Source of the DNA: Candidatus Villigracilis affinis
GTDB lineage: Bacteria; Chloroflexota; Anaerolineae; Anaerolineales; Villigracilaceae
Assembly (NCBI GenBank): GCA_016718275.1
Contig: JADKEA010000023.1
Location: 62,001 to 126,000 of the forward strand
Direction: 5' to 3'
Length of the DNA stretch: 64,000 nucleotides
Position numbers and translations under genes: made by a program. The notes under the pieces are model-generated. The model was not told the origin of the DNA and ran no database searches. It was given only the letters and a program-made list of their open reading frames with translations. Numbering within the stretch: the first letter of the stretch is position 1; each line of letters opens with the position of its first letter. This document shows, piece by piece, positions 31,822-40,900 of the stretch.

Positions 31822-33315
31822 TCAGGCGGGTTTTGGGGGCTCTATTTCGGGAGAGTCTGTTGTCGAAACAGAATCAGTTACCGGCTTGGGTTTGACCGGC
31901 TTTTCATCCCTGCGATGCTTTAACAGTTTTTGAATCCGCTCGTATTTTTCACGCGAGAGCGGATATGACCAGGCCAGAAGGATCGTGCCAGCAAGGACGA
32001 TGGCGCCGAGAAGGGAGACCATTAATCGAATTGCGAGCAAAGCTGATTCTGGTTGCGTGGATTGAATGGCACCTTCGGGTGGGGCTTGATAGCCAGACCA
32101 GCCCAGTGTTTGCAGGGTGAGGAAGATCACCAGCGCGCCGGTCAGTTTGCGGATGAGGGTGCGGATGCCGTAATAGATGCCTTCCTGCCTGCGGCGGGTG
32201 CGAAGCTCATCCCATTCGATCACGTCGGGCAAAATAGAGTCGGGCAAAATATAGGCGGCTGAAACGCCGACCCCGGCCAGTGCGCCGATGAGCAATAAAT
32301 AATCGGTGTCGCCGGGTTGAATGGTGAATATCATGGCCTGCACGATCACCCAAAAGATCATTCCGAGAATGTATGCTTCACGTTTGTTGCGCGTTTTTGC
32401 CAGCCATAGCCAGAATGGGACACATAGAATGCAAACGAGCATCATGATGCCGAAGAAGGCGGATTCGAGCGCAAGGTCCACGCCGAGCACGTTGACCTTG
32501 GCAAGCAGGTTGCCTTCAGCGACCCAGTAAAGAAGAAAGTAAGGAAAGATGATGGCGATCATGTCCACTGCGGACCAGTTGAACATGTAAATCCCTGCGG
32601 CATAGCGGAAGGGAATGTTTTTCCATGCGATGCGCAGGGTCTCACGGAAGGGCAGATCTTCCTGCGCCTCGGGTTGGAAATTTTCCCGTACGAACCAGCC
32701 AATTAAAAAGAGCGGAACCGCACCCAATCCGCCGAAGATCGCGCCTGCGAGCATGAATCCCTGCTGTTGTGTGCCGCCGTTTGAAATGACCTCGTCCACG
32801 ATCATGGGGGCGGTGATGACGATTGCCATTGCCGCGAGTAATTGGAACACCGTGCGGAAGCTTGAGAGCGTGGTGCGTTCATCATAATCACGAGTCAATT
32901 CCGGGGTCAGGGCAAGATATGGCATTGCCACGAGGGTGGTCAATGTATCGGAGAGCATGAAGGCGAGGGTGACGTAGATCGTCAATGCGATCTGGCTTTC
33001 CCAATTTGGTGCCGACCACAGGATGACGAAACTCAAGCCAAATGGAAATGCGAACCACAAAAGGAAGGGTCGCCTTCTTCCCCAGCGCGTTTTGATGCGG
33101 TCACTGAGCATGCCGATCAAGGGGTCGTTGATCGCATCCCAGACAATACCTGCCAGCGCGCCCAAAGATGCGAGGCGCGGCTCAATGCCAACCACATCGG
33201 TGAGATACAGCGCATAAAAAATGGAGCGCATCATGCCGATGCTGGAGAGTCCCCAGTCACCGGAGCCGTATAAAAGTTTAAGCCAAAAGGGAAGTTTTTT
33301 CGTCAAGACTTGCAT
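31822..33315 (-). CDS. GPH-family (glycoside-pentoside-hexuronide:cation symporter) MFS transporter
   Basis: A 497-residue polytopic membrane protein with about twelve helices. The conserved loop after helix 2, DPLIGMLSDRIKTRWGRRRP, is the GPH hallmark, and MPYLALTPELTRDYDERT in the next half is the matching second signature. Members import sugars or other glycosides with Na+ or H+. The cytoplasmic C terminus is Pro/Lys/Thr-rich (about 455-497). No sugar catabolic gene is adjacent, so the substrate is unknown. Confidence 0.9.
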   Translation of the reverse strand: MQVLTKKLPFWLKLLYGSGDWGLSSIGMMRSIFYALYLTDVVGIEPRLASLGALAGIVWDAINDPLIGMLSDRIKTRWGRRRPFLLWFAFPFGLSFVILWSAPNWESQIALTIYVTLAFMLSDTLTTLVAMPYLALTPELTRDYDERTTLSSFRTVFQLLAAMAIVITAPMIVDEVISNGGTQQQGFMLAGAIFGGLGAVPLFLIGWFVRENFQPEAQEDLPFRETLRIAWKNIPFRYAAGIYMFNWSAVDMIAIIFPYFLLYWVAEGNLLAKVNVLGVDLALESAFFGIMMLVCILCVPFWLWLAKTRNKREAYILGMIFWVIVQAMIFTIQPGDTDYLLLIGALAGVGVSAAYILPDSILPDVIEWDELRTRRRQEGIYYGIRTLIRKLTGALVIFLTLQTLGWSGYQAPPEGAIQSTQPESALLAIRLMVSLLGAIVLAGTILLAWSYPLSREKYERIQKLLKHRRDEKPVKPKPVTDSVSTTDSPEIEPPKPA

Positions 33316-33380
33316 AGTGTACCAGTAAACACCGTTTGAGATTTTGAGATACGTTGATAAGGATAGTGTAGCATAAAGAT

Positions 33381-33424
33381 AAAATAAACCTGCCGCAGAC
33401 TATCTGCGGCAGGTTTATTTTATT
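33381..33424 (-). terminator. Long terminator after the beta-helix SLH gene
   Basis: An 18-bp perfect stem (33382-33399 with 33403-33420, core CCTGCCGCAGA / TCTGCGGCAGG) with A/T-rich ends. The same CTGCCGCAG core recurs in the terminator at 46608-46648. Confidence 0.8.
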
Positions 33425-33443
33425 GTGTTGGGTCAAACGACTG

Positions 33444-35528
33444 TTATGGCAGGTTAAATGTCTTTACCAGAAATACCGCCATTTCAGCGCGGGTGACTGG
33501 AGCATCTGGACAATAATTTCCATTGCCGCAACCTGTCGTGATGCCTGTGATTGCCAGTTGTTCGATCCAGGCATCGGCGAAGGAGCCGAGCGGAACATCT
33601 GAAAAGACAGTGCCTGTTGCTGTTGGAGGGGTATATGCACTTCCGAATTTTCCGCGCAGGAGGAAGATGGACATTTCAGCGCGGGTGATCGTGGCTTCGG
33701 GACAGTAGTTTCCGTTGCCGCAGCCTGTGGTGATTCCTTCACTTGCTAATTGTTCAATCCAGGCATCGGCGAAGGAGCCGAGCGGAACGTCTGAAAAGAC
33801 AGTGCCTGTTGCTGCTGGAGGGGTATATGCACTTCCATGAATCCCACGCAGGATGAAAATTGCCATTTGTGCGCGGGTGACCGTGGCTTCGGGACAATAA
33901 AGCAGGTGTGGCTCTGTACTGCACCCGCTGGTGATTCCAGCGCGATACAACTTCTCAACCCACTCATTTGCCCAGTGGGTTAACGGCACATCGGCAAAAA
34001 CTGCTGGAGGAGGTGGGGATACCGATTCAACATATTCAAATGCGCCGATATCACAAGCTGCCCCCTGCGGCCGGGTTGTTCCGCGCTGGTCGGTAGTTGG
34101 GCAAGTGGCGTCGTTTCCGGCATCAATGGCAGAAGAGCCTGACAGCAGCGGGATGGTTTGAGTGTACCCGCCATAATCGCCCAGCGTGCCGAGCCGAATC
34201 GTGGATGAAATAATAAAACTATCACCGCAGGAGCTATCATTTGTAAGGTTGTTTGCTCCCAAAATTGGATTCATAGTGGTATCACAATTTTCCCCCAAGT
34301 TGTCGGCGATAATCGTATTATTTACTATTGCAGAAGTGAAATAACTCGCCAGACCGCCGCCAATATGACCGGCACTATTTTGATAGAAGGTGCTGCTATC
34401 AATTGTAATTGTCCCGCCCCTGCTTTGAATGCCGCCAGAATCCCAATCCGCAGTGTTACCAAAAAAGGTACTGTTCACTATTTGTAATATGCCGATATCA
34501 TCGTTGTAAATACCTCCACCTGATTCAGAAACAGAGTTTTTTGAAAATGTGCTGTTTGCTATATCTGCTTCACCGTGATTGAAAATACCGCCGCCAAGGT
34601 AAGAAGAGTTGCCAGCCACATTGTTGTTAGTCACGGTCAACTTTCCCGCGTTATAAATACCACCGCCAACCGTTGAAGCAGTGTTGTTAATGACATTGCT
34701 GTTCGTCACCGTCAGCGTTCCAACCTCGGTGTGTAGACCGCCGCCCCAGCCTGCGCTGTTATGGGAAATGGTGCTGTTCGTTACCGTCAGTGCGCCAATG
34801 TAGTTGTAGATGCCGCCGCCCTCGTTTGCGTTGTTGTCGGAGAAGGTGCTGTTCGTCACGGTCACCGTGCCGCCATCCTGATTAATGCCGCCACCGCGCC
34901 AGTCTGCGCTGTTGTTGGAAAAAGTGCTGTTCGTTACGGTCAGTGTGCCCGAAAAGGTGTGAATACCACCTCCTTTGGAGGACGCACTATTGTCGGAGAA
35001 TGTGCTGTCTACTATTACTAGTGTTCCACTCCCCTGATGATCAATGCCGCCTCCGTAGTCTGCCTGGTTGCTGGAAAAGATACTATTTGTGACCGTCACA
35101 TGGATGGTGTCATTGCTTTGTAAAATCAGTCCGCCACCGCATTGGAAAGGGTATCCGCCGCAATCGAAGGTTTGGACGTTGCCGTTGGCAATCGTCAGGT
35201 GATTGAATGCTACCGTCCCGTCGGTGACATTGAAGACGCGGGTGACATTTTCGCCGCTGACGATGACGCTATTGGGTGTGGCGTCAATTGTAAGGTCTTT
35301 GCTAATCACCAATTCGCTGGCAAGCGGAATGGTCATATCACCGCTGAAAGTGATGATGTCCCCTGGCACTGCATCTGCAATGGCCTGACGCAGGGAGCCA
35401 GGGCCGCTATCGTTAGAGTTGGCGACGGTGAGGGTGGCCGCATATGCGGGGGTGACGCCCAACATGCCAACGGTCAGCGCTAGCAGAAGGGATAAGATGA
35501 GGGCTTTACTGAAAAGATGATGTTTCAT
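33444..35528 (-). CDS. Right-handed beta-helix surface protein with three SLH domains
   Basis: A 694-residue secreted protein. Signal peptide about 1-30 (cleavage after AYAA). Residues 31-500 open with TLTVANSNDSGPGSLRQAI, the start typical of CSLREAI-type/polymorphic-outer-membrane-like beta-helices, followed by about ten turns of the type LTVTNSTFSxNSAxxxGGGI. The C terminus (about 515-694) holds three S-layer homology domains (WANEWVEKLYRAGITSGC..., then two GCGNGNYCP-type copies). It probably binds cell-wall polymer through the SLH part and exposes the helix. Its start overlaps the stop of the receiver-like gene by four bases, so the two are coupled. Confidence 0.9.
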   Translation of the reverse strand: MKHHLFSKALILSLLLALTVGMLGVTPAYAATLTVANSNDSGPGSLRQAIADAVPGDIITFSGDMTIPLASELVISKDLTIDATPNSVIVSGENVTRVFNVTDGTVAFNHLTIANGNVQTFDCGGYPFQCGGGLILQSNDTIHVTVTNSIFSSNQADYGGGIDHQGSGTLVIVDSTFSDNSASSKGGGIHTFSGTLTVTNSTFSNNSADWRGGGINQDGGTVTVTNSTFSDNNANEGGGIYNYIGALTVTNSTISHNSAGWGGGLHTEVGTLTVTNSNVINNTASTVGGGIYNAGKLTVTNNNVAGNSSYLGGGIFNHGEADIANSTFSKNSVSESGGGIYNDDIGILQIVNSTFFGNTADWDSGGIQSRGGTITIDSSTFYQNSAGHIGGGLASYFTSAIVNNTIIADNLGENCDTTMNPILGANNLTNDSSCGDSFIISSTIRLGTLGDYGGYTQTIPLLSGSSAIDAGNDATCPTTDQRGTTRPQGAACDIGAFEYVESVSPPPPAVFADVPLTHWANEWVEKLYRAGITSGCSTEPHLLYCPEATVTRAQMAIFILRGIHGSAYTPPAATGTVFSDVPLGSFADAWIEQLASEGITTGCGNGNYCPEATITRAEMSIFLLRGKFGSAYTPPTATGTVFSDVPLGSFADAWIEQLAITGITTGCGNGNYCPDAPVTRAEMAVFLVKTFNLP

Positions 35529-35899
35529 AACATTCTCCTTGCGAGTTGTATTGGTTTCTCAATGAATTCGAGTGCCTGTTCCAAATCGTCAAAACTGGCG
35601 GCAGGGAATTGTTGAGTGGAAGTGATGGTCAATTTCTGAGAATCCATATTGAGGTGGATGATTGGAGGGACGTGCTCCGCGGAGAAAGCGGTGGTCAGTT
35701 CCTCTATTTGATTGAGCTTAATTTGCGAAGCATCCACCAGCACAAGGTCCGGGTGAAGATCGGCAAGGTAGGTGGAATCTATCTGGGGAGAAACGGTCAT
35801 CACTGTCAGATTCCCGCGTTTGTGCAGAGATTCCGCAATTCCTTCAAGAAGCACGGAATCTCCATAGATCACGATTGCCCGCTGGCGGAAGGAAGTCAT
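35525..35899 (-). CDS. Receiver-like (CheY-fold) protein coupled to an SLH gene
   Basis: A 124-residue single-domain protein with a response-regulator-like fold: AIVIYGDS (strand 1 with one acidic residue, Asp14), HPDLVLVDAS (strand 3 with Asp56 at the phospho-acceptor position). The second acidic residue after strand 1 is missing, and no clear Thr/Ser or Lys of the switch is seen at the usual places, so it may be a degenerate receiver. It lies downstream of the kinase/regulator fusion and overlaps the SLH beta-helix gene by ATGA. Role in controlling that protein is inferred. Confidence 0.6.
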   Translation of the reverse strand: MTSFRQRAIVIYGDSVLLEGIAESLHKRGNLTVMTVSPQIDSTYLADLHPDLVLVDASQIKLNQIEELTTAFSAEHVPPIIHLNMDSQKLTITSTQQFPAASFDDLEQALEFIEKPIQLARRML

Positions 35900-35954
35900 G
35901 AGGGGATATTAATATATTTCTGCGTTTGTGAAGTACAGTACAAAGTACAGTCTT

Positions 35955-35990
35955 AAATAAAAAGACCCTAAAGGAAAACCTTTAGAGTCT
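35955..35990 (-). terminator. Terminator after the kinase/regulator fusion
   Basis: A 12-bp stem with one mismatch (AGACCCTAAAGG / CCTTTAGAGTCT, loop AAAA); on the minus strand it is followed by TTTTTATTT. Confidence 0.7.
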
Positions 35991-35995
35991 GAAAA

Positions 35996-37705
35996 TCACG
36001 CCAATCCCCGCCGTCTGGCATACTCTTCCGCCTCCTGCCGTCCCTTCAAATGCAAGCGCGAGAGGATTTCTCCCATATGGTATTTCACCGTGCGCTCAGT
36101 CAGGTATAGTCTGTCGCCGATTGCTCTGTATGTCAGGCCTTGTGACACAAGCCGCAAAATTTCCACCTGCCTTTCAGGCAACTCAGCCATAGCGGTGGAT
36201 TTTTTAATGAACATCTCCAGTAATTGATTCGCCACCTCGGCAGAGAACTCCGTCTCGCCGCGCGTGATCTCCTCCAGTCGCAGCATGAACTCGTCTGCGC
36301 CCATCCCTTTGGAAAAATAGCCTGATGCACCCACCTTCAAGGCTTCGAGCACGTCTTCCTTTTCCATCGAAGTAGTCAACATTACAACTTTGACATGGGG
36401 CATCTCCAGCCTGATCAGGCGGGTAGCCTCCAGCCCGTTCATGCGCGGCATATTAATATCCATCAAGATAATATCGGGCTGCAAAGCGCGTGCCATCTCC
36501 CGTGCTTCCATGCCATCCCTGGCTGTACCGATCACATGCACGCCGCGCACTGCCAGCATATTTCGCAGCCCATCCATAAACAGCGGATGATCATCCGCGA
36601 TCATGACACGCGCCGTGAGTGCCTCTCCACTGGAGAGTTTTCTTGGTAAACGCGCGATCACACGCGTCCCTTTGGCGGGTGCGCTTTCAACCTTCACTGT
36701 CCCCCCGACTTCCCCTGCGCGTTCGCGCATGATCTTCAACCCGAAGTGTGAGCTTTTGCTGCTGTTCGATTGATTGAGTTTCTCATTGAAGCCCACACCA
36801 TGATCTTCTATCACGGCTTGCACGAATTCATTCTCCACTTCAATTACGACGCTTGCTTGATTCTCCCCTGAATACCTGCGCGCGTTCCCCAGCGCTTCAC
36901 GAATGATATAGATCAGATGTGTTTCAACCTGGACGCTTGCCAGCAGATCAGGCGGGTTTTGTGGCAGGTTGAGTTCGACTTTGAACATATAAGTTTGTTC
37001 ATAGTGATTACAGTATCGAGCCAATGCGACAAAAAATTCCTGATGGATGTCCGGTATGCTGTTCTTTAAGCCTTGAATATATGTACGGATGTCGCGATGC
37101 GACTCCTGCGCCGCCTCCGATAACCTTGCCAGCATGGACTTTAATCTTTCCTTCTCACCCTTGTTGTTCAGATCGCGGATCGCCTCCACTTGCATATTGA
37201 TATAGCCGAGGGTTTGCCCAATACTGTCGTGTATTTCACGCGCCAATCGCTCACGCTCCCTGAAAGAAGCCATTAAGCGTTCGTTTTCCACTATCTTGTT
37301 TTGCGCTTCCAGCAAGACCTTTTCTGCCGCTTTACGTTCTGAGATGTCCCGCATGATTCCAAGAATTTGTCCATTGGACAATATTTTTCCGCTGATTTCA
37401 ACCTCCATACGAGAGCCATCTTTGCGGTAAAAGGACGTTTCAGAGATGACAAACTTGGTGATTGCGAGCAATGCCAGTTTTTCAGTTATATGAGTGATCT
37501 CATCTTCGGGAACCTGTTTCATCAGTGGCAATCCAATGATTTCATCGCTGGAATACCCAAACATGTCACAACCGTACGGATTCGCCGCTATGATCTTTTG
37601 ATCGTCGACCAAAAAGATGCCATCCCCGGCTTGTAAATAGACGGTTTGCAGTAATTCTTCTGAAAAATTATCTTGTGTAAATGTCTGGTTTTTGCTTTCC
37701 ACCAC
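35996..37705 (-). CDS. Single-chain PAS histidine kinase / NarL-type response regulator
   Basis: A 569-residue soluble protein containing a whole two-component pathway. PAS domain about 17-125 (ending GIMRDISERK); HisKA_3 dimerisation helix with phospho-acceptor His159 (LAREIHDSIGQ); HATPase with Asn274 (EALGNARRYS), EDHGVGF (300-306) and a later FGLKIMRERA; receiver domain 366-480 with Asp371/372, Asp416 (DIILMDINMPRMNG), Thr444 and Lys466; LuxR-type helix-turn-helix 505-569 (LTYRAIGDRLYLTERTVKYHM, read in part). No transmembrane segment, so the signal is cytoplasmic. It lies between two SLH protein genes and is the obvious candidate regulator of the locus. Confidence 0.93.
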   Translation of the reverse strand: MVESKNQTFTQDNFSEELLQTVYLQAGDGIFLVDDQKIIAANPYGCDMFGYSSDEIIGLPLMKQVPEDEITHITEKLALLAITKFVISETSFYRKDGSRMEVEISGKILSNGQILGIMRDISERKAAEKVLLEAQNKIVENERLMASFRERERLAREIHDSIGQTLGYINMQVEAIRDLNNKGEKERLKSMLARLSEAAQESHRDIRTYIQGLKNSIPDIHQEFFVALARYCNHYEQTYMFKVELNLPQNPPDLLASVQVETHLIYIIREALGNARRYSGENQASVVIEVENEFVQAVIEDHGVGFNEKLNQSNSSKSSHFGLKIMRERAGEVGGTVKVESAPAKGTRVIARLPRKLSSGEALTARVMIADDHPLFMDGLRNMLAVRGVHVIGTARDGMEAREMARALQPDIILMDINMPRMNGLEATRLIRLEMPHVKVVMLTTSMEKEDVLEALKVGASGYFSKGMGADEFMLRLEEITRGETEFSAEVANQLLEMFIKKSTAMAELPERQVEILRLVSQGLTYRAIGDRLYLTERTVKYHMGEILSRLHLKGRQEAEEYARRRGLA

Positions 37706-37977
37706 ACACCTCTTGAGAATCGTTTGTGAAAATTATAACGCAGGCATATCCGCTTTTTGAGTTACAGGAATACAGCTTTCGTAATTGAAAGGCGCGTAGC
37801 TGGTGTAAAACCAGAAAAACGGATGCGCTATTTCCGCCGCTTGAGAGTAGGTATTTCACACAAAACAGCCGACAAAAAGGCAGCGTTGCACCCCATCCGG
37901 GCAAATCCCTATTGCCATAAAAAAACTGCCACAGGAATTTCCTGTGGCAGTTTTACATATTGGGTTATATCTGAAAC
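37706..37977. other. Intergenic region between kinase fusion and giant SLH gene
   Basis: About 270 bases. On the minus strand a TATAAT-like GTTATAATTTTC lies 20-31 bases before the kinase start. The middle (37785-37850) can fold, for example AGCTGG...CCAG, but fits no riboswitch class I know. The terminator of the giant gene is at its right end. Confidence 0.35.
37918..37956 (-). terminator. Terminator of the first giant SLH gene
   Basis: A 15-bp perfect stem (AAAACTGCCACAGGA / TCCTGTGGCAGTTTT, loop ATT) 22 bases after the stop. Confidence 0.85.
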
Positions 37978-40900
37978 TTATGGCAATGGGAATTCGAACA
38001 TGCGCTGGATGAAGACCGCCATCTGGTCGCGGGTGACCTGTCCTTCCGGACAGAAGGCTCCATTACCGCAGCCGCTGGTAATTTCCATAAATGCCAGTTG
38101 TTCGATCCAGCTTGCCGCCCAGTGATCAGCAGGGACATCGTTAAATGTCGTGCCGGTGGCCGGTGGCGGGGTGTGAGTGTTGCCGAGTTTCGAGCGCAGC
38201 AGGAAGATGGACATTTCCGCACGGGTGATGGCATTCTCCGGACAATAGTTCCCGTCACCGCAACCGACTGTGATGCCTTCTTCTGCTAGTTGCTCGATCC
38301 AATCGGCAGCCCAGTAGTCGGTAGGAACATCTGTAAATACTGTGCCGCTGGCAACTGGCGGGACGTATGTTTTACCATGCACCCCGCGCAGGATGAAGAT
38401 CGCCATTTGTGCGCGGGTAATAGGTTCATCTGGGCAGTAAATCAGCGGGTTTGTACCGCAGCCAGCTGTAATCCCGGCTGCGTAGATCGATTCAACATAT
38501 GCCCAAGCCCAGTGATTCATGGGAACATCTGCAAATGTGGGGTAGTCCGGATCTTTTGAGTTAATGATGAAGTCGCCTGCTGAAGCTGCCGTCAGATTGT
38601 TATAGTTGACGCTGTCAGTTGGGGCAAAATCGGCCGTAATCGAGTAGGTACCAGGATTCTTTGGCTGGTTTATAGAGCCATTATAGAGAATGTTACTGAC
38701 CGTGCCAGGCACGGACCCAACCACAATTGCCGCCTGCGGTGAGCCGTTGTAAACAACAGGTGAGTTGGTAACAGACAGGGTTGGGTTGGCAGTAAGGACG
38801 TTAATGGTAACGGTGGTGCCATTAACGTTGAGATAATTGGCCGAGTCTGTTGGGGTGAAATCGACCGACAGTACCTGCCCTGCGCCTGTCCCCAGAACAG
38901 AGTTCAAAACGGGATTGTACGTAAAGGTGCCGGGTACTGAAGCTGTGGCGTTGAGCTGTATTGCGCTCAGCGGAGTGCCGTAGGTGATGTCTGCGGGATT
39001 GGACCACGAAACAATGGGCGTGCCCTTGCCAACTGCAAATGACTGTTGAACCTGCGAAGCGGCGGCGTAAGTGGAACTGCCTGCTTGATTGGCATTGACA
39101 ACACAAGTACCAACCGCCTGGAAGGAAACATCGCCGCTTGAAATTGAGCAGACCGAGGCAGCGGACGCATCGATTGTGAATATGACCGGGTTACCGGAAG
39201 GCCCACCCGTTGCGCTTGGGGTGTAGACAGGTCCGCTGACGACCGCAGCAGCTGGGGCTGTCGAAGTCATCGTGATAACCTGATTTCCGAGACCCACGCC
39301 AAAGGCCTGTTGGGCCTGAGGTGCGGGGTTGTAATTGGCATCGCCTGCCTGATTGGCATTGATGGTACAGGTGCCTGTTCCAAAGAAGGAAACGTCACCG
39401 CTGGAGATGGAGCAGACCGCGGCGGAGGCTGCGTCAATGGTGATGACGACCGATAGACTGGATGTGGAAGATGCAGACGGAGTATAGGCAGGGCCGCCAA
39501 CTAGAGCACCAACCGGAGCCGGTGTGGTAAATGAGATGTTCTGATTAGCCTTGGCGATCACCAGGGTATCAGTGGAGGTGCCCACATAATTCGCATCGTT
39601 GATGGTACCGATGACGGTGTAGCTGCCCGCATTGGTGGGAGCGGTGGGCGAACCGTTATAGGTAAAGTCCACGGTGAGGCCATTGGGAGTAGTTGTGGCA
39701 GTGGCGGATTTTGGCGTGCCATCATAGGTCTGCGCTAGACTGCCCAAAGTAACAGTAGCTGTAGCCTTCGAAATTACTAAAGTATCAGTGGATGAACCGG
39801 CGTAATTCGGGTCATTCACCGTTCCGACAACGGTATAGCTGCCTGCATTGATGGGAGCGGTGGGCGAACCGTTGTAGGTGAAGTCCACGGTCAGGCCGTT
39901 GGGGGTTGTTGTGGCGGTGGCAGATTTCGGTGTGCCATCATAGGTCTGTGCAAGGCTGCCGAGGGTGACAGTGGCTGCGGCCTTCGAGATGACCAACGTG
40001 TCAGTCGATGACCCCGCATAGTTCACGTCATTGATGGTACCGATGACGGTGTAGCTGCCCGCATTGGTGGGAGCGGTGGGCGAACCATTATAGGTGAAGT
40101 CTACGGTCAGGCCATTGGGAGTTGTTGTGGCGGTGGCAGATTTCGGTGTGCCATCATAGGTCTGTGCAAGGCTGCCGAGAGTGACAGTGGCTGTGGCTTT
40201 CGAGATCACTAGCGTATCAGTGGAGGTTCCTACATAATTCGGGTCATTGATGGTTCCGACAACCGTGTAGCCGCCTGCATTGGTAGGGGCGGTGGGTGAA
40301 CCGTTGTAAGTCAAGTCCACGGTCAGGCCGTTGGGGGTTGTTGTGGCGGTGGCAGACTTCGGCGTACCGTCATAGGTCTGTGCAAGGCTGCCGAGAGTGA
40401 CGGTGGCTGTCGCCTTCGAGATTACGAGCGTATCAGTGGATGTGCCGACATAATTCGCATCGTTGATCGTACCAACAACGGTGTAACTGCCTGAGTTGGT
40501 CGGAGCAGTGGGTGATCCATCATAAGTAAAGTCCACGGTCAGGGCAAGTGGATTAGTTACAGCACTGGCGGATTTAGGTGTACCGTCATAGGTCTGTGCG
40601 AGGCTGCCGAGAGTGACGGTTGCTGCGGCTTTCGAGATCACAAGCGTATCAGTGGAGGTCCCTACATAATTCGGGTCATTGACTGTGCCAACAACGGTAT
40701 AGCTGCCGGCGTTGGTGGGGGCGGTAGGTGAACCATTATAAGTAAAGTCCACGGTCAGGCCGTTGGGAGTTGTTGCGGCGGTGGCGGACTTCGGCGTACC
40801 GTCATAGGTCTGTGCAAGACTGCCGAGAGTGACGGTTGCTGTGGCCTTCGAGATCACAAGAGTATCGGTGGATGTGCCGACATAATTCGCATCGTTGATC

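Noticed and set aside
37757..37860. Possible riboswitch (c-di-GMP-like) before the kinase fusion
   Set aside because: Some local stems exist, but none of the conserved GEMM or other class cores could be found on either strand.
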